The translations under genes were made by a program, and so were the position numbers. From NCBI GenBank assembly GCA_965153355.1, contig OZ231127.1, positions 96,906,001 to 96,970,000 on the forward strand: a stretch of 64,000 bases of DNA, in the 5' to 3' direction. Positions 12,497-25,606 of this stretch are shown here, piece by piece (position 1 is the first letter of the stretch; each line of letters begins with the position of its first letter). Under the pieces are notes generated by a model. It saw nothing but the letters and a program-made list of their open reading frames with translations, searched no databases and was not told where the DNA came from. Source of the stretch: Flaccisagitta enflata. Taxonomy: Eukaryota; Chaetognatha; Sagittoidea; Aphragmophora.

Positions 12497-13275
12497 TGGG
12501 CAGCGGCCCCGAAGGGGACGAAGTCCTGTAGAACACAGGGGGAATCTGTCCGTCCGTCCGTCCGTACGTCCGTACGTCCCCCCCAGGCCCATCCTCAGGG
12601 CTTCGTCTCCTTTGGGGCCCATATCCAAGCAAAATGGCCCAAATCTATGCAAAATGGCTCAAATCCAGGCAAAATGGGCTAATTCCCAGCAAAATAGCCC
12701 AAATTCAGGCGAAATGGGCCAAATCTGGTTAAAAAACCTGAATTTTGGCCTGAGTTCTGTCATTTTGGCCCCTTAAACTTAGATTCTGGCGTATAAAACC
12801 CACCCTAGCCCTAGAGACCCAGATCCTGACCTACAGGACCCAAATTCTGACCTCCAAGACCTAGGTTCTGGCCTCAAAGACCTAAATCCTAGCCTCAGAG
12901 ACCTAAATCCTGGCCTCAGAGACTCAAATCCTGGCCTCAAGACTAAGTAATTGGTCTCTAAGACCCAGATTCTGGCGTAAGAGACCCAGATGTTGACCTG
13001 CTTCTCCTTCAATTTAATCAAGGGTACCATTGTCCATATACTGTCTTTTGTCATGGTATGCAATGAAAATTTGAATAACAGGGCATCCTGGACAGAAGGA
13101 AGGCAGACGGACGGACGGACAGACGGACGGGCGGACGGACGGACGGACAGATTCCCCCTGTGTTTTACAGGACTTCGTCCCCTTCGGGGCCGCTGCCCTG
13201 CTCCCATTCAACCTAAATCACTTACTACTCAAGCAGGGCACGGGTACCGCTGACCACTTACTGCCTTTGGGCTGC
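12497..13275 (+). mobile_element. GGGCAGCGG-ended element with CAAAATGG and 'AGACCCAAATCCTG' cores
   Basis: The head is GGGCAGCGGCCCCGAAGGGG, followed by GTCCTGTAGAACACAGGGGG and a (GTCC)n run. The core has two successive tandem repeats: a roughly 20-bp CAAAATGGCCCAAATC array (12628-12775) and a CCTGGCCTCAGAGACC array (12785-12990). The inverted end at 13140-13197 is CCTGTGTTTTACAGGACTTC ... CCCCTTCGGGGCCGCTGCCC. The hairpin tail GCCCTGCT...AGCAGGGC and ACGGGTACCGCTGACCA follow. Confidence 0.7.
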
Positions 13276-13289
13276 TATTACATGTTCCT

Positions 13290-14275
13290 GCTTATTCCTA
13301 CTTGTTTTTGGGAACGAACAGGAACATGTATGAAACATGCAGGAATTAGCAGCAACATACTTAAGATCTGCATAAATTAGCAGGAACATTCATGAAACAA
13401 AAGGGAATAAGCAGGAACATGCATAAAATATGCAGGAATTAATGAGAACATGTATAAAACATTCAGGAATTAGCAGGAACATTCACAAGAAATGCATGAA
13501 TCAACAGGAACATGTATGAAACATGTAGAAATTAGCAGGAACATGCATGAAACAAGCAGAAATGAACAGGAACATGCATGAAACAGTCAGGAATTAGCAG
13601 AAACATGCATGAAACAACCAGGAATTAGCAGGAACATGCATGAAACAAGCAGGAATTAGCAGGAACATGCATGAAACATACAGGAATTAGCAGGAACATG
13701 CATGAAACATCCAGGAATTAGCAGGAACATGCATGAAACAAGCAGGAATAAGCAGGAATATGCATGAAACAAGCAGGAATTAGCAGGAACATGCATGAAA
13801 CAAGCAGAAATTAGCTGGAACATGCATGAAACATACAGGAATTAGCAGGAACATGCATGAAACATCCAGGAATTAGCAGGAACATGCATGAAACAAGCAG
13901 GAATAAGCAGGAATATGCATGAAACAAGCAGGATTTAGCAGGAACATGCATGAAACAAGCAGGAATTAGCAGGAACATACATGAAACATACAGGAATTAG
14001 CAGGAACATGCATGAAACAACGAAGAATTAGCAGCAACATGCATGAAACAAGCAGGAATATGCATCAAACAAGCAGGAATTAGCAGGAACATGCATCAAA
14101 CAAGCGGGAATTGGCAGGAACATGCATGAAACAAGCAGGAATTAGCAGGAACATGCAAAAAACAAACAGGAATTAGCAGGAACATGCATGAAACATCCAG
14201 GAATTAGCAGGAACATGCATGAAACAAGCAGGAATATACATGAAACAAGCAGGAATTAGCAGGAACATGTATTAG
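13290..14275 (+). repeat. About 31-bp satellite (CAGGAATTAGCAGGAACATG)
   Basis: About 30 head-to-tail units of consensus CAGGAATTAGCAGGAACATG CATGAAACAAG. Some units are shortened or fused. There are no unique spacers between repeats and no coding frame. Confidence 0.95.
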
Positions 14276-14672
14276 GGAGAAAAAATTTTAGCAAGAAAAA
14301 ATTTCAGCGAGAAAAAGTTTTGGCGAAAAATTTTATCGAGAAAAATTTTAGCTAAATAAAAATTTTAGCGAGAAAAAATTTTTGCGAGAAAAAATTTTGG
14401 TGAGAAAAAATTTTAGCGAAAAAAAATTTTAAGAAAAAAAATTTTTGAGAGATAAAAAAATTTTCGAAAAATTTTAGCGAAAAAAAATTTTAGCGAGAAA
14501 AAGTTTTCGCAAAAAAAATTGTAACGAGGAAAAATTTTTGCGAGAAAAATTTTAGCGAGAAAAGATTTTCGCAAAAAAAAATTTTAGCAAAAAAAAGTTT
14601 TAGCGAGAAAAAATTTTAACGAAAAAAAATTTTAGCGAAAAAAGTTTTGGCGAAAAAGATTTTAGCTTTTGT
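14276..14672. repeat. GAGAAAAAATTTTAGC short tandem repeat
   Basis: Irregular array of 15-18 bp units, GAGAAAAAATTTTAGC in consensus, abutting the 31-bp satellite. After it come two copies of TTTGTACTTTTGTTCTTTCA (to about 14765). Confidence 0.9.
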
Positions 14673-14767
14673 ACTTTTGTTCTTTCATTCGTTCATTCTT
14701 TCATTTGTTCTTTCATTTGTTTTGTAAATTTTAGCTTTTGTACTTTTGTTCTTTCATTCGCTTGTTC

Positions 14768-14768
<1 letters not shown>

Positions 14769-14813
<45 letters not shown>

Positions 14814-14860
14814 CAGAGACAGAGACAGAGATAGAGACAGAGAGACAGATAGAGGTTAGA
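14769..14860 (+). repeat. (GA)n and GAGACA microsatellite
   Basis: GA to about 14806, then GAGACA units. Confidence 0.95.
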
Positions 14861-14869
14861 GATAGACGT

Positions 14870-15722
14870 AATACTTCCTCACTCAATTTTCATGATAGAA
14901 AATGCGCTTAAAAGATAAGCCTTGATGGTTTTTGATTGGCCAATTATCAAAGGTGTAAATCTCGCCTCCCCGCTACAGGAGTGAAATCGCAACCATCATT
15001 AATTAATCGGAAGACAATATAACGTCCAAAAAACCTCACTTTAAACCATAAAAAAAGGGAACCTTCACTTTTAATTCCCGGGAATTCCCGGGAATTGAAT
15101 AACAAATATCATTCTCATTCCTGAATCAGGAGTCAGGAATCAGATATTCAGGAATAACAAGGAATCACTCTCGGGAATTAATATCACTATTATTTGCGTT
15201 GTGTGACGAGCACCGCAGCATGCTGAGATTTGAAATTGTTTTGTCCTATTTTACGGTTTTGTTTTTCAATCTTTATTCCCCCTGGCTTCCCGTGTCAAAA
15301 AGGGACATGGGGGAGGGTCCCCCGTTGGTTGTATACGGTGGTTTTGCCGTTTGGAAAGTCAAGTCTCGGCGAATGAGTTGGAAAACATGCTCCTGCAAAA
15401 CTGCAACAAAGTACTTTGGTTTTTCTCCCCATAGTAGGCATCCAATGTAGTGAGAACCCCGGGATTTAGGCCACATCGAGGGGTCATAGGCTGTCTTAAC
15501 TTTCGGTTTAGATGTCGATTTGACCTTGTCATATCGAAAATTGCCAAGTGCCTGGGCCTTTTTTTGTGTTAATCATGATCTACAAAGAAATTACTGGGGA
15601 AAACTGTTCTTTTGTTTGCTCTTATCGGAAATTCGAAAATTATTTACTGCAGCAGCAGCAGGAGCAGCGGCAGAGGATTTAAAACAAGCTGCGGTTTTTT
15701 GATTGTTGAGGAATTTATGATA
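14870..15722. other. No gene assigned; possible minus-strand coding remnant
   Basis: The minus strand has two overlapping open frames between about 15547 and 15273, with peptides such as TTLDAYYGEKNQSTLLQFCR and GSHYIGCLLWGEKPKYFVAV. The composition looks protein-like, but the frame switches and I recognise no family. It could be a frameshifted exon or a transposon relic. Confidence 0.25.
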
Positions 15723-16324
15723 ACAGGGTGTTCAATAAATTTGGTAAAATCATTATTGCACAAAAACTATACTTCTAGATAACCTGGTAAGCTGAAATTT
15801 GATATATATCCTCCCAATTAGTTCTACTACATGTTAGAATGCACAGTTTTTCATAAGGACTTCCCTGGTTTAAATAGGAAGGAGTATTGCTCAAGACGAA
15901 TTTTCCAATTATGCAAGATTTTTACAAGTGAAAATTGGTAAAGGAGAGCGACTATATAGTGAACTATGACATCAAATTTGGTTTCCCAATAAGGTCAACA
16001 AATAAGAGGATATACATTATTGAAGCAGGACTGCCCTACTGACTCAAAATTGGATCAATGCATTGAAAAAATCCGCTGAAACAATCCAAATGATACCATC
16101 TATTTCCCTCAGTCTAACAAAGCCAATTTTCTCAAGACCACTGCAGATGAACCTTTCCTGCCTTGTACAGATTCCATTTAATGGATTCTTGCTGCCTGTG
16201 TGGTAAAGAATATTCATAAACAACCAACCCTCATGTTTAACCCTTTTTTCAACTAAAATAATCATCTAGGAATAGTTTTTAAAGATTCTTTTTTAGATTT
16301 AACCAAATTTATTGGACACCCTGT
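15723..16324. mobile_element. 602-bp MITE with TA target duplication
   Basis: The left end ACAGGGTGTTCAATAAATTT GGT and the right end ACCAAATTTATTGGACACCCTGT are inverted repeats of about 24 bp. Both are flanked by TA (15721-15722, 16325-16326), a Tc1/mariner-like signature. The interior has a 73-codon minus-strand frame (16265-16044) that I cannot assign, and no transposase motif. Confidence 0.8.
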
Positions 16325-16329
16325 TAATA

Positions 16330-16735
16330 GTACACATTTATAACACAAAAGCGCTTTACGTTTTTCAGGGAACCGAGTACTATCCACTTACGCACAGCAA
16401 GTTAAGAACTTAAGACAGCCCCTCATTCACTTATATGATTCTTTCACTGGTGCTATGCGTTTTAAGCGGAAAATTTTATGCCTACCTATGGTGTCCCAGA
16501 GTTAACTCTACTCCAAGCACCTTCATCTCTTTCTTTTCTAATCCCATCCGAAGACTGACTGACAGACACAGCAGGTCATAGATTGAAGTGCGCATGACAA
16601 AAATAATCAGTTATCTTTTTCATTGGTATACAGTACGTATCGGTAGCAGAGGCAGTGGCTGAAACCACCAAGAAATCTCTTTTTCTATTCTCCGGATTAT
16701 TTCTTTCTATCCCTGTCTCAGTCCACTTTTGCCTC
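16330..16735. other. No feature recognised
   Basis: Unique-looking sequence between the MITE and a TCTG tract. Confidence 0.4.
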
Positions 16736-16951
<216 letters not shown>

Positions 16952-17098
16952 GTGAGCTATTCTCTCTTTTCCCTCATTTGCTTTATTCTTGGGTCCTTTT
17001 TCCTTGCCCTAACTATAAATCGTTATTAGGTCGTAATCGGCCCACTAGGTTTCTCACGACTCGGAAATTGTTCTTTCACTGGATCCCATTGGAGATCA

Positions 17099-17165
17099 GA
17101 TAGACAGACAGACAGACAGACAGACCGACAGAAAGATAGACAGACAGACAGACAAACAGACAGAA

Positions 17166-17246
<81 letters not shown>

Positions 17247-17247
17247 C
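17099..17247 (+). repeat. (CAGA)n microsatellite
   Basis: About 37 tetranucleotide units with minor variants. Confidence 0.97.
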
Positions 17248-18019
17248 ATGTATATTTTTGATCCAGTCACCTTTAGGTCACCTTTAAGTGAAGAAATTCT
17301 CGGACAGACCAACATCGGAACAGACAGACAAAACCTCCATTAGTAAGTCCAAAGGATAAACAGAGAAGGGTCTTCCAATCAGCTGGTGAAATGATACAGC
17401 CTCGGGAGTTAAGGAGACAGAAGAGACCCAATGTACGTGCTGGGCTATTGGAAACAGAATGAGCCCAGATATTCCCACGGCCGATATTAAACGGAATCAC
17501 CATATAATAGAGGTTGATGCAATGGCGCCCCGCACTGAAGCCATGAGTCAGTCAAAAAAAAAAAAAAAAAAGACAGATCGAAAGAAATTGGGTGTTCATT
17601 GAGTGACCTTTCAAGTGATGGTCCATATTGATCTTTGACTTATTTAGTAAACTGATTTGTTTTTTTTATTTCTATCAAAAATCTTGAAAAAAGGCGAAAC
17701 TCAAACAAATGAATATGGAATCAGAGACGAAACAATGTTGATCATGATTTGTACGTCTCAAACACTCTCTATAACATCATACATAAATGAGTCTAGCTTT
17801 CTTCGTGGAATCCACCAATGTCTCCATCTCATTTCCCGGAACTCAGATATCTCGTTTCTATTTTCTATTGCTCATTTGCTCTTTTTCCCTTTACTTCGCC
17901 TTTCCTTTGTTCCCTCGTCCAAGGACTCGTATACCCTATTGGTATTTGTCCTAGTGCTATCTCCTCTTTCTTCTTCCTTGTGCATTTTCTTTGCACCTAC
18001 TCTTCGCCCCCCCCCCCTA
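17248..18019. other. No gene recognised
   Basis: Mixed sequence with a poly-A run near 17553-17570 and a CT-rich stretch leading into the next repeat. Confidence 0.4.
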
Positions 18020-19830
18020 ATTCTTTTTGTCATCACGCAACTCTTTTCTTGCACCCTTTCCTTTTGCCCCTTGCCCTTCCTCCTTTTCCCCCTTATACCC
18101 TTCCTCTTCATGTCATTCCTTTTCCTCCCTTAATCTTCGCGAGTGGTTTCCTCCCTTTGCCCTTTCTCCTCGTTTCGCTTTCGCCTCTTGCCCTTCCTCT
18201 TCTTCCCCCTCCTTTGCCCTTTCTTCTCATTCTCCTTTTGCCCCTTGCCCTTCCTCTTCTCCCCCCTTTTGCCCTCCCTCTTCCCGTCATCCCTTTTCCT
18301 CCCTTAATCATCGTGAGTGGTTCCCTCCCTTTGCCCTTCCTACTCATTTCCCTTTAGCCCCTTACCCTTCCTACTCATTTCCTCTTGCCCTTCCTCCTGT
18401 CATTCCTTTTCCTCCCCTAATCATCGTGAGTGGTTTCCTCCCTTTGCCCTTCCTTCTCATTTCCATTTAGCCCCTTACCCTTCCTACTCATTTCCTCTTG
18501 CCCTTCCTCCTGTCATCCCTTTTCCTCCCCTAATCATCACAAGTGGTTTCCTCCCCTAATCATTGCGAGTGGTTCCCTCCCTTTGCCCTTCCTCCTCTTC
18601 CCCCCTCCTTTATCCTTTCTTTTCATTCTCCTTTTGCCCCTTGCCCTTCCTCTTCTCCCCCCTTTTGCCCTCCCTCTTCCCGTCATCCCTTTCCCTCCCT
18701 TAATCATCACAAGTGGTTCCCTCCCTTTGCCCTTCCTACTCATTTCCCTTTAGCCCCTTACCCTTCCTACTCATTTCCTCTTGCCCTTCCTCTTGTCATT
18801 CCTTTTCCTCCCCTAATCATCGTGAGTGGTTTCCTCCCTTTGCCCTTCCTTCTCATTTCCATTTAGCCCCTTACCCTTCCCACTCATCTCCTCTTGCCCT
18901 TCCTCCTGTCTCTCCTTTTCCTCCCCTAATCATCACAAGTGGTTCCCTCCCTTTGCCCTTCCAACTCATTTCTCTTTCACCCCTTACCCGTCCTACTCAT
19001 TTCCTCTTGCCCTACCTCCTGTCTCTCCTTTTCCTCCCCTAATCATCATGAGTGGTTTCCTCCCTTTGCCCTTCCTGCTCATTTCCCTTTTGCCCCTTAC
19101 CCTTCCTACTCATTTACTCTTGCCCTTCCTTCTGTCATTCCTTTCCCTCCCCTAACCATCGCAAGTGGTTTTCTCCCTTTGCCCTTCCTACTCATTTCCC
19201 TTTTGCCCCTTACCCTTCTTACTCATTTACTCTTGCCCTTCCTCCTGTCATTCCTTTTCCTCCCCTAATCATCACGAGTGGTTTCCTCCCTTTGCCCCTC
19301 CTACTCTTTTCTCTTTCGCCCCTTACCCTTCCTACTCATTTCCTCTTGCCCTTCCTCCTGTCATTCCTTTTCCTCCCTTAATCATCGCAAGTGGTTTCCT
19401 CCCTTTGCCCTTCCTACTCTTTTCTCTTTCGCCCCTTACCCTTCTTACTCATTTCCTCTTGCCCTTCCTCCTGTCATTCCTTTTCCTCCCTTAATCATCG
19501 CAAGTGGTTTCCTCCCTATGCCCTTCCTACTCACTTCCCTTTCGCCCCTTACCCTTCCTACTCATTTTCTCTTGCCCTTCCTCCTGTCATTCCTTTTCCT
19601 CCCTTAATCATCGCAAGTGGTTCCCTTCCTTTGCCCTTCCTACTCATTTCTCTTTCGCCCCTTGCCCTTCCTCCTGTCATTCCCTTTCCTCCCCTAATCA
19701 TCGCAAGTGGTTCCCTTCCTTTGCCCTTCCTACTCTTTTCTCTTTCGCCCCTTACCCTTCCTACTCATTTCCTCTTGCCCTTCCTCCTGTCATTCCTTTT
19801 CCTCTCCTAATCATCGCGAGTGGTTTTCTC
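18020..19830 (+). repeat. 113-bp minisatellite
   Basis: About 15 tandem units of a pyrimidine-rich sequence containing TAATCATCGCAAGTGGTTTC and CCTTGCCCTTCCTCCTGTCA. From about 18820 the ATG-initiated frames repeat every 113 bp exactly. The first third is irregular, with shorter units. Since 113 is not a multiple of three, the same peptide motif (FPPFALPTHFPLAPYPSYSF) appears in turn in all three frames, so these frames are a by-product of the repeat. Confidence 0.95.
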
Positions 19831-19912
19831 CCGCGGATCTCAGCTCATTTAGCTCACCGCCATTTCGGCACCGAGAACCAATATCGTTTCGCCTTTACAA
19901 TTGTGTGTATAT

Positions 19913-20159
19913 GGGCGTGTTTCTAGTGATGACCAAAAACGGGTTTGTTCCCGTGAAACGCGATAACAGTGTGAACACATATTCAAGAATTTCAACTGTC
20001 CCACGAGGGAGTGAGCAAAGTGAGTGAGCAAGCCCGTGAACGGAGCGAGCGAAGCGAGCGTAGCGCTGCGGAGCGAGTGAGCGGTGCAAGCGAACGAACA
20101 TAACGAGCAACAGAGTGGCCTGTTCAAAACGCGATTGTCTCTGCCTAGAAACGCCCCCT
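19913..20159 (+). mobile_element. GAGCGAGCG MITE, intact termini
   Basis: It starts GGGCGTGTTTCTAGTGATGA and ends GCCTAGAAACGCCCCC. The subterminal blocks are GTTCCCGTGAAACGCGATAA and CAAAACGCGATTGTCTCTGC. The core is GAGCGAGCGAAGCGAGCG-like. It is the best-preserved copy together with 2952-3221. Confidence 0.7.
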
Positions 20160-20324
20160 GAGTGTATATATCCTTTTTTTTCATTTTATAATCCTCTTAC
20201 CCTCTTCCATCAACTCTCTCTCTCTTTCTCTTTCTGAGAAAAGGGAAAGAGATGGAGTGTAAGGCGCACGTGGTTCAATATATATAGTGATGGAATGGGA
20301 GAGAGAGCCAGAGTAATGAAACAG

Positions 20325-20909
<585 letters not shown>

Positions 20910-20999
20910 GGCGATCTCACTTACGCATAAGTAAATGATGATATGGAATCCGAGAAAGAGCCAAGGCTGAGAAGGAACCAAGGAAATGAAGAAATCGAA

Positions 21000-21425
21000 G
21001 CTGTGGTCTTGACAGTTTCACCCAGCCTGAAACTGAAGCCTGAAACTATGGCTTGAATATGTGGCATAAAACTGTGGTCTTGAGACTTGATTTGAGAGAT
21101 TCTCTGTGGCCTTATTTAGTGGCCTTAGACGGTGTCCTGCAACTGCGGTGATGGCAGCTTGATTCTGCGGCATAAAACAGTTGCTTGAAACTGTGGCCTG
21201 AAACTATTATCTTGACTGATATCCGGCCTAGAATTGAAGCCTGAAACCGTGGCCTAGGTCTGTGTTCATAAATAGTGGTCTTTGCAGTTCTCGATCAAAA
21301 GCTGGCCTTAAACTATGGTCATCCTCCGTGGCCTGAAAACGAAGCCTGAAACTGTGGCCTGGAACTGAAGCCTGAAACTGTGGCTTGAATTTGTGTCCTG
21401 AAACTGTGGTCCTGAGAGTTACCCC
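21000..21425. repeat. Degenerate CTGAAACTGTGGC tandem repeat
   Basis: Loose array of about 13-20 bp units (TGAAACTGTGGCCTGAAACT). It resembles in style the cores of the GGGCAGCGG elements but has no recognised ends. Confidence 0.75.
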
Positions 21426-21429
21426 CGGC

Positions 21430-22060
21430 CATTCATCTCTTAAAAAGCAATAAGAGCTGGTTCAAATCTTTTTCAGTACCCACAAGGAAAAATCGATTCT
21501 ATCAGCGGACCAATCTTTACTTTTTCCTCAGCAAAAAAAAAAAAAAAAAAAAAAAAAGGGTTACTTCTTGGCTAAAAACGGATACAACTCTCTGCTTCTT
21601 TTATCGTTCACGTGCACGCGATTCTCTGTGTAAGTGTGTCGCGCGATTGGTCAGTCGGTAACATTTTGCGAGTACAACAGTGAGTCCTTTTGAAATTATT
21701 TAGACACAACGGTCGGAGAGACGGATGTGGTAACAGATGAACGGAGGGGCAGACCGAGGGACGAACGGGCGGATGGACCGACAGACCAACTTAAAGAGTT
21801 GAGTTCAGTGCATGCAGTGCACGGAACAGACAAAAAGTCCATATGGGCAAACCGACTCAAACCAGCTAGAACAATTTAAAGACAGAAGAACACAGGATTG
21901 AAGACAGAGAAAACTGAGTCTTTAAAGGAAAATTGGGTTTTGGAATTAGAAAAGACGGCTCAACCCATTTTTGGAAGCCCTCGTTATATGAATAATGAGA
22001 GAAGGTGGGTTAAAAAGGAAATGGGGAAATGGAGGAAAGAAGAAAGTGAAAACAAGTCAT
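21430..22060. other. No gene recognised; poly-A and degraded HHE traces
   Basis: A 26-bp A run lies at 21532-21557. CGTGCACGCGATTCTC at about 21610 and GGACGGACCGACAGACCAAC-like sequence near 21770 suggest remnants of HHE heads and GTCC runs. Confidence 0.35.
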
Positions 22061-22572
22061 CTAAGGATCGCACATGGTCAGCGGTATCCGATGCCCTGCT
22101 TGGAGTGATGAGCTGAAGAAGTGGAGTGAGAGCAGGGCAGCTTCCCCAAAGGGCTGATGTCCTGTAGGACACAGGGGTGAATTTCCATACGTCCTGAGAG
22201 GGCATAGTTAGGGCCTTAGTAGCAACTTTCCATGATATTCAATGGGAATTTTGCATTTTTTTCAATTTCTTGTCAATTTGCCATGTTATTTAATGGGAAT
22301 TTCATATTTTTCTTAGTTTATCAATTTGTTCATGTTATGCAATGGAAAACATGCATTTTTTGTTTTTTTTTTTGTAAATTTTCTATGTAATTCAACGGGA
22401 AGTTTGCATTTTGACAATTTCCCATGCTATCCAATGGGAAATTTAGGCTTGAGAAGCTTCAGGGGGGGGGGGGACGGACGGACGGACGGACGTAATAGTA
22501 CGGACGGACGTATGGAAATTCACCCCTGTGTCCTACAGGACATCGGCCCTTTGGGGCCGCTGCCCAAAAAAG
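22045..22572 (-). mobile_element. GGGCAGCGG-ended element with CATGTTATTCAATGGGAATT core
   Basis: On the minus strand the head at about 22566 is GGGCAGCGGCCCCAAAGGGC, then CGATGTCCTGTAGGACACAG, then a (GTCC)n run. The core is a 40-60 bp repeat with CATGTTATTCAATGGGAATT (plus-strand reading, 22230-22440). The other end is the inverted CTGTAGGACACAGGGGTGAA. The tail has AGCAGGGC/GCCCTGCT pairing and ACCGCTGACCATGTGCGATC. It is homologous to 45685-46210. Confidence 0.7.
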
Positions 22573-22795
22573 GAATGTTGGAAGGAAGGAAAGATGGAAG
22601 AATGGAGGGAAGAAAGTTAAGTAAAGAAAGCTAGATCCATTTTTAGAAGCAATGGAAAAAGCAAATGGTTGGATGTAAAAGGAGGGGAGGTTTGAAGGAC
22701 GCAGAAGGAACAAAGTAAGGTAGAAAGTCATCAAGGCAAGATGGCAGGAAGGTAGGCAGGAAGGAGAGCGGGCGTGATAGAAGGAAACAAGGCCG

Positions 22796-22984
22796 GATAC
22801 ACGGCTACCCCAGTCGCGTGCGGGTGGGCAGGGGCCGTATTTGAGGTCACTTGATCATTTGGGCAGGAGCGGTGAGGCCAAAGACTGCAAAAACCCCAAA
22901 AAAGTAAAGTGTGACGGACGGACCAACGGACGGACGGACCGACGGACGGACAAAGCGGGGTGTAGAGTCGCGTTGCACGCGATT
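22796..22984 (-). mobile_element. HHE element, subfamily A
   Basis: The minus-strand head is AATCGCGTGCAACGCGACTC with a one-base insertion in the palindrome. A (GTCCGTCG)n run follows. The tail is CGCACGCGACTGGGGTAGCC ending GTATCCGGCCTTGTT. Confidence 0.75.
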
Positions 22985-23339
22985 AAAAATGTAACTAAAT
23001 GGGAGAAGATGGGTGAAAGAACGTTAAAGTCGTAAAATTGAGAAAAATGAGTTCAGTTCTGTTGCAAAGCAAAATTGTCTCAAACTCCACTCCCCAATTA
23101 CAACTCCTGCATTCGGGTCAAAGAATTTTGGAACGTTGTAACGTTGTCTCGTTTTCTCTCAGATCGCATCTCTAACATTAGAGTCAGGCTCAGGCCATGT
23201 TTGATAGAACGTCACATCACTTTAATTGCCATCTCTTATTCCTCAATTCCAGTTTACAGGCCAAGCGCTGAGTATTGGAAAGTAACATCGTTTCGTGACT
23301 AATTGACGATACATTCTGCCTTCGTGCTTCTCTAGTATG
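22985..23339. other. No feature recognised
   Basis: Unique-looking DNA before the 75-bp repeat. Confidence 0.4.
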
Positions 23340-24005
23340 GTTCAGGCGCTGTTCAATCTCCATTTTTGGTTTCGCCCTCAGTTTCATCTCAACTTCAGTA
23401 CATATGTGTCTGTTGGCATGCATGTTATCGCATCATTAATTTTCTTCTCTGCTTTCAGTGTATGGGTGAGGCTGACCATGTTTTTATTCCCCCTCTCTTT
23501 CTTCCCAACACTAGTTAATGAGTCAGACGCTGTCTGATGGTATGTTATCTCATTGCGCCCCTATTTTCCCTCTCTCGCTTCTCGTTCTTGGTTTCAGTAC
23601 ATGGGTCAGGCGCTGTCTGTTGGTGAGTAATTTCACCACATCTTTTCCCCTCCCTCTCTCTCCAACTCCAGTTTATGGGTCAGGTACTGTCTGTTGGTAC
23701 TTTATCTCATCGCTTCCCTACTTTCGCTCTCTTGCTTCTTTCAGTACATGGGTCAGGCACTGTCTGTTTGTACGTAATCTCACCACATCTTTTCCACTCC
23801 TTTTTTCACCAACTCCATTGTATCGGTCAGGTACTGTCTGTTGTCAAGTAATCTCCCCATGTCTTTATTTCCCCTCTCTTGCTCCCCAACTCAAGTATAT
23901 GGGTCAGTTCCATTCTGTTGGTACATAATCTCCCCATGTCTGTATTTCCCCTCTCTTTCTCCCCAACTCAAGTATATGGGTCAGTTCCTGTCTGTTAGAA
24001 AGTAA
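23340..24005 (+). repeat. About 75-bp tandem repeat
   Basis: Successive GGGTCAGG or related motifs are spaced 73-77 bp apart (near 23603, 23677, 23750, 23824, 23900 and 23978), with more diverged units to the left. The unit contains ATGGGTCAGGTACTGTCTGT and CCCCTCTCTTTCTCCCCAAC. Confidence 0.9.
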
Positions 24006-24243
24006 TCTCATCTCGTCTTTATTTTTCCTCTCCGAATTTTTTTTGGCTCCAGACGGATAAAACATTCGATTCCAATCTTGAGTCCATTTTTGCAAGTTTA
24101 AGCCTAATTCTTATGGAACAACTGAGTCGGAAAAAAGGATGAAAGAGGTCGTTTCTTTTTTACTTTTTGGTTTTCTTTTCTTTCAAAATGTTGTGGAATC
24201 CAACTGCAACTTGAAATGTTGTTTTTTGTATGTATCACTTGTC

Positions 24244-24316
<73 letters not shown>

Positions 24317-24319
24317 GAT

Positions 24320-24372
<53 letters not shown>

Positions 24373-24374
24373 GT

Positions 24375-24428
<54 letters not shown>

Positions 24429-24483
24429 GTTCTATCTATCTATCCTTAAACATAACATAGATTTTTTGCCCATCTCACTTGTC

Positions 24484-24516
<33 letters not shown>

Positions 24517-24614
24517 CTTAAACATCTATCTATCTATTTATCTATCCTTAAACATGGCATAGATTTTTTAGCCCATCTCTCCATCTCTTTATCTACCTTT
24601 CCATCGATCTTTTC

Positions 24615-24667
<53 letters not shown>

Positions 24668-24668
24668 C

Positions 24669-24717
<49 letters not shown>

Positions 24718-24738
24718 CCTCTATCTATCTATCTATCC
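24244..24738 (+). repeat. (TATC)n microsatellite
   Basis: About 500 bp of TATC broken by two islands carrying CCTTAAACATGGCATAGATT-type sequence, suggesting that the array was duplicated together with a flank. Confidence 0.97.
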
Positions 24739-24768
24739 TTAAACAAAGATGCAAACATCGCGCGCGCT

Positions 24769-25508
<740 letters not shown>

Positions 25509-25514
25509 TTTAAT
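25509..25514 (-). promoter_or_regulatory. Candidate polyadenylation signal ATTAAA
   Basis: The minus strand reads ATTAAA about 95 nt beyond the stop codon at 25607. It is a common variant of AATAAA. No AATAAA lies nearer, so this is the best candidate, on position alone. Confidence 0.3.
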
Positions 25515-25606
25515 CCGATATCGAGTTCAATAAGTATGTAGATTAACACAAATCGTAAAGATAAAGATAGGTTTACGGGAAAAGACTAAATTCCTCAATG
25601 GACAAT

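Noticed and set aside
13290-14275. Possible CRISPR-like array (31-bp repeats)
   Set aside because: The repeats are directly contiguous with no unique spacers, and the context is eukaryotic.
18020-19830. Series of overlapping 109-codon Pro-rich proteins
   Set aside because: Their starts are exactly one 113-bp repeat unit apart and the frames shift with each unit.
22130-22185. Hammerhead ribozyme core (CTGATG followed by a GTCCTGTAGGAC hairpin)
   Set aside because: The conserved GAAA after stem II is missing, and other copies do not keep CTGATG.
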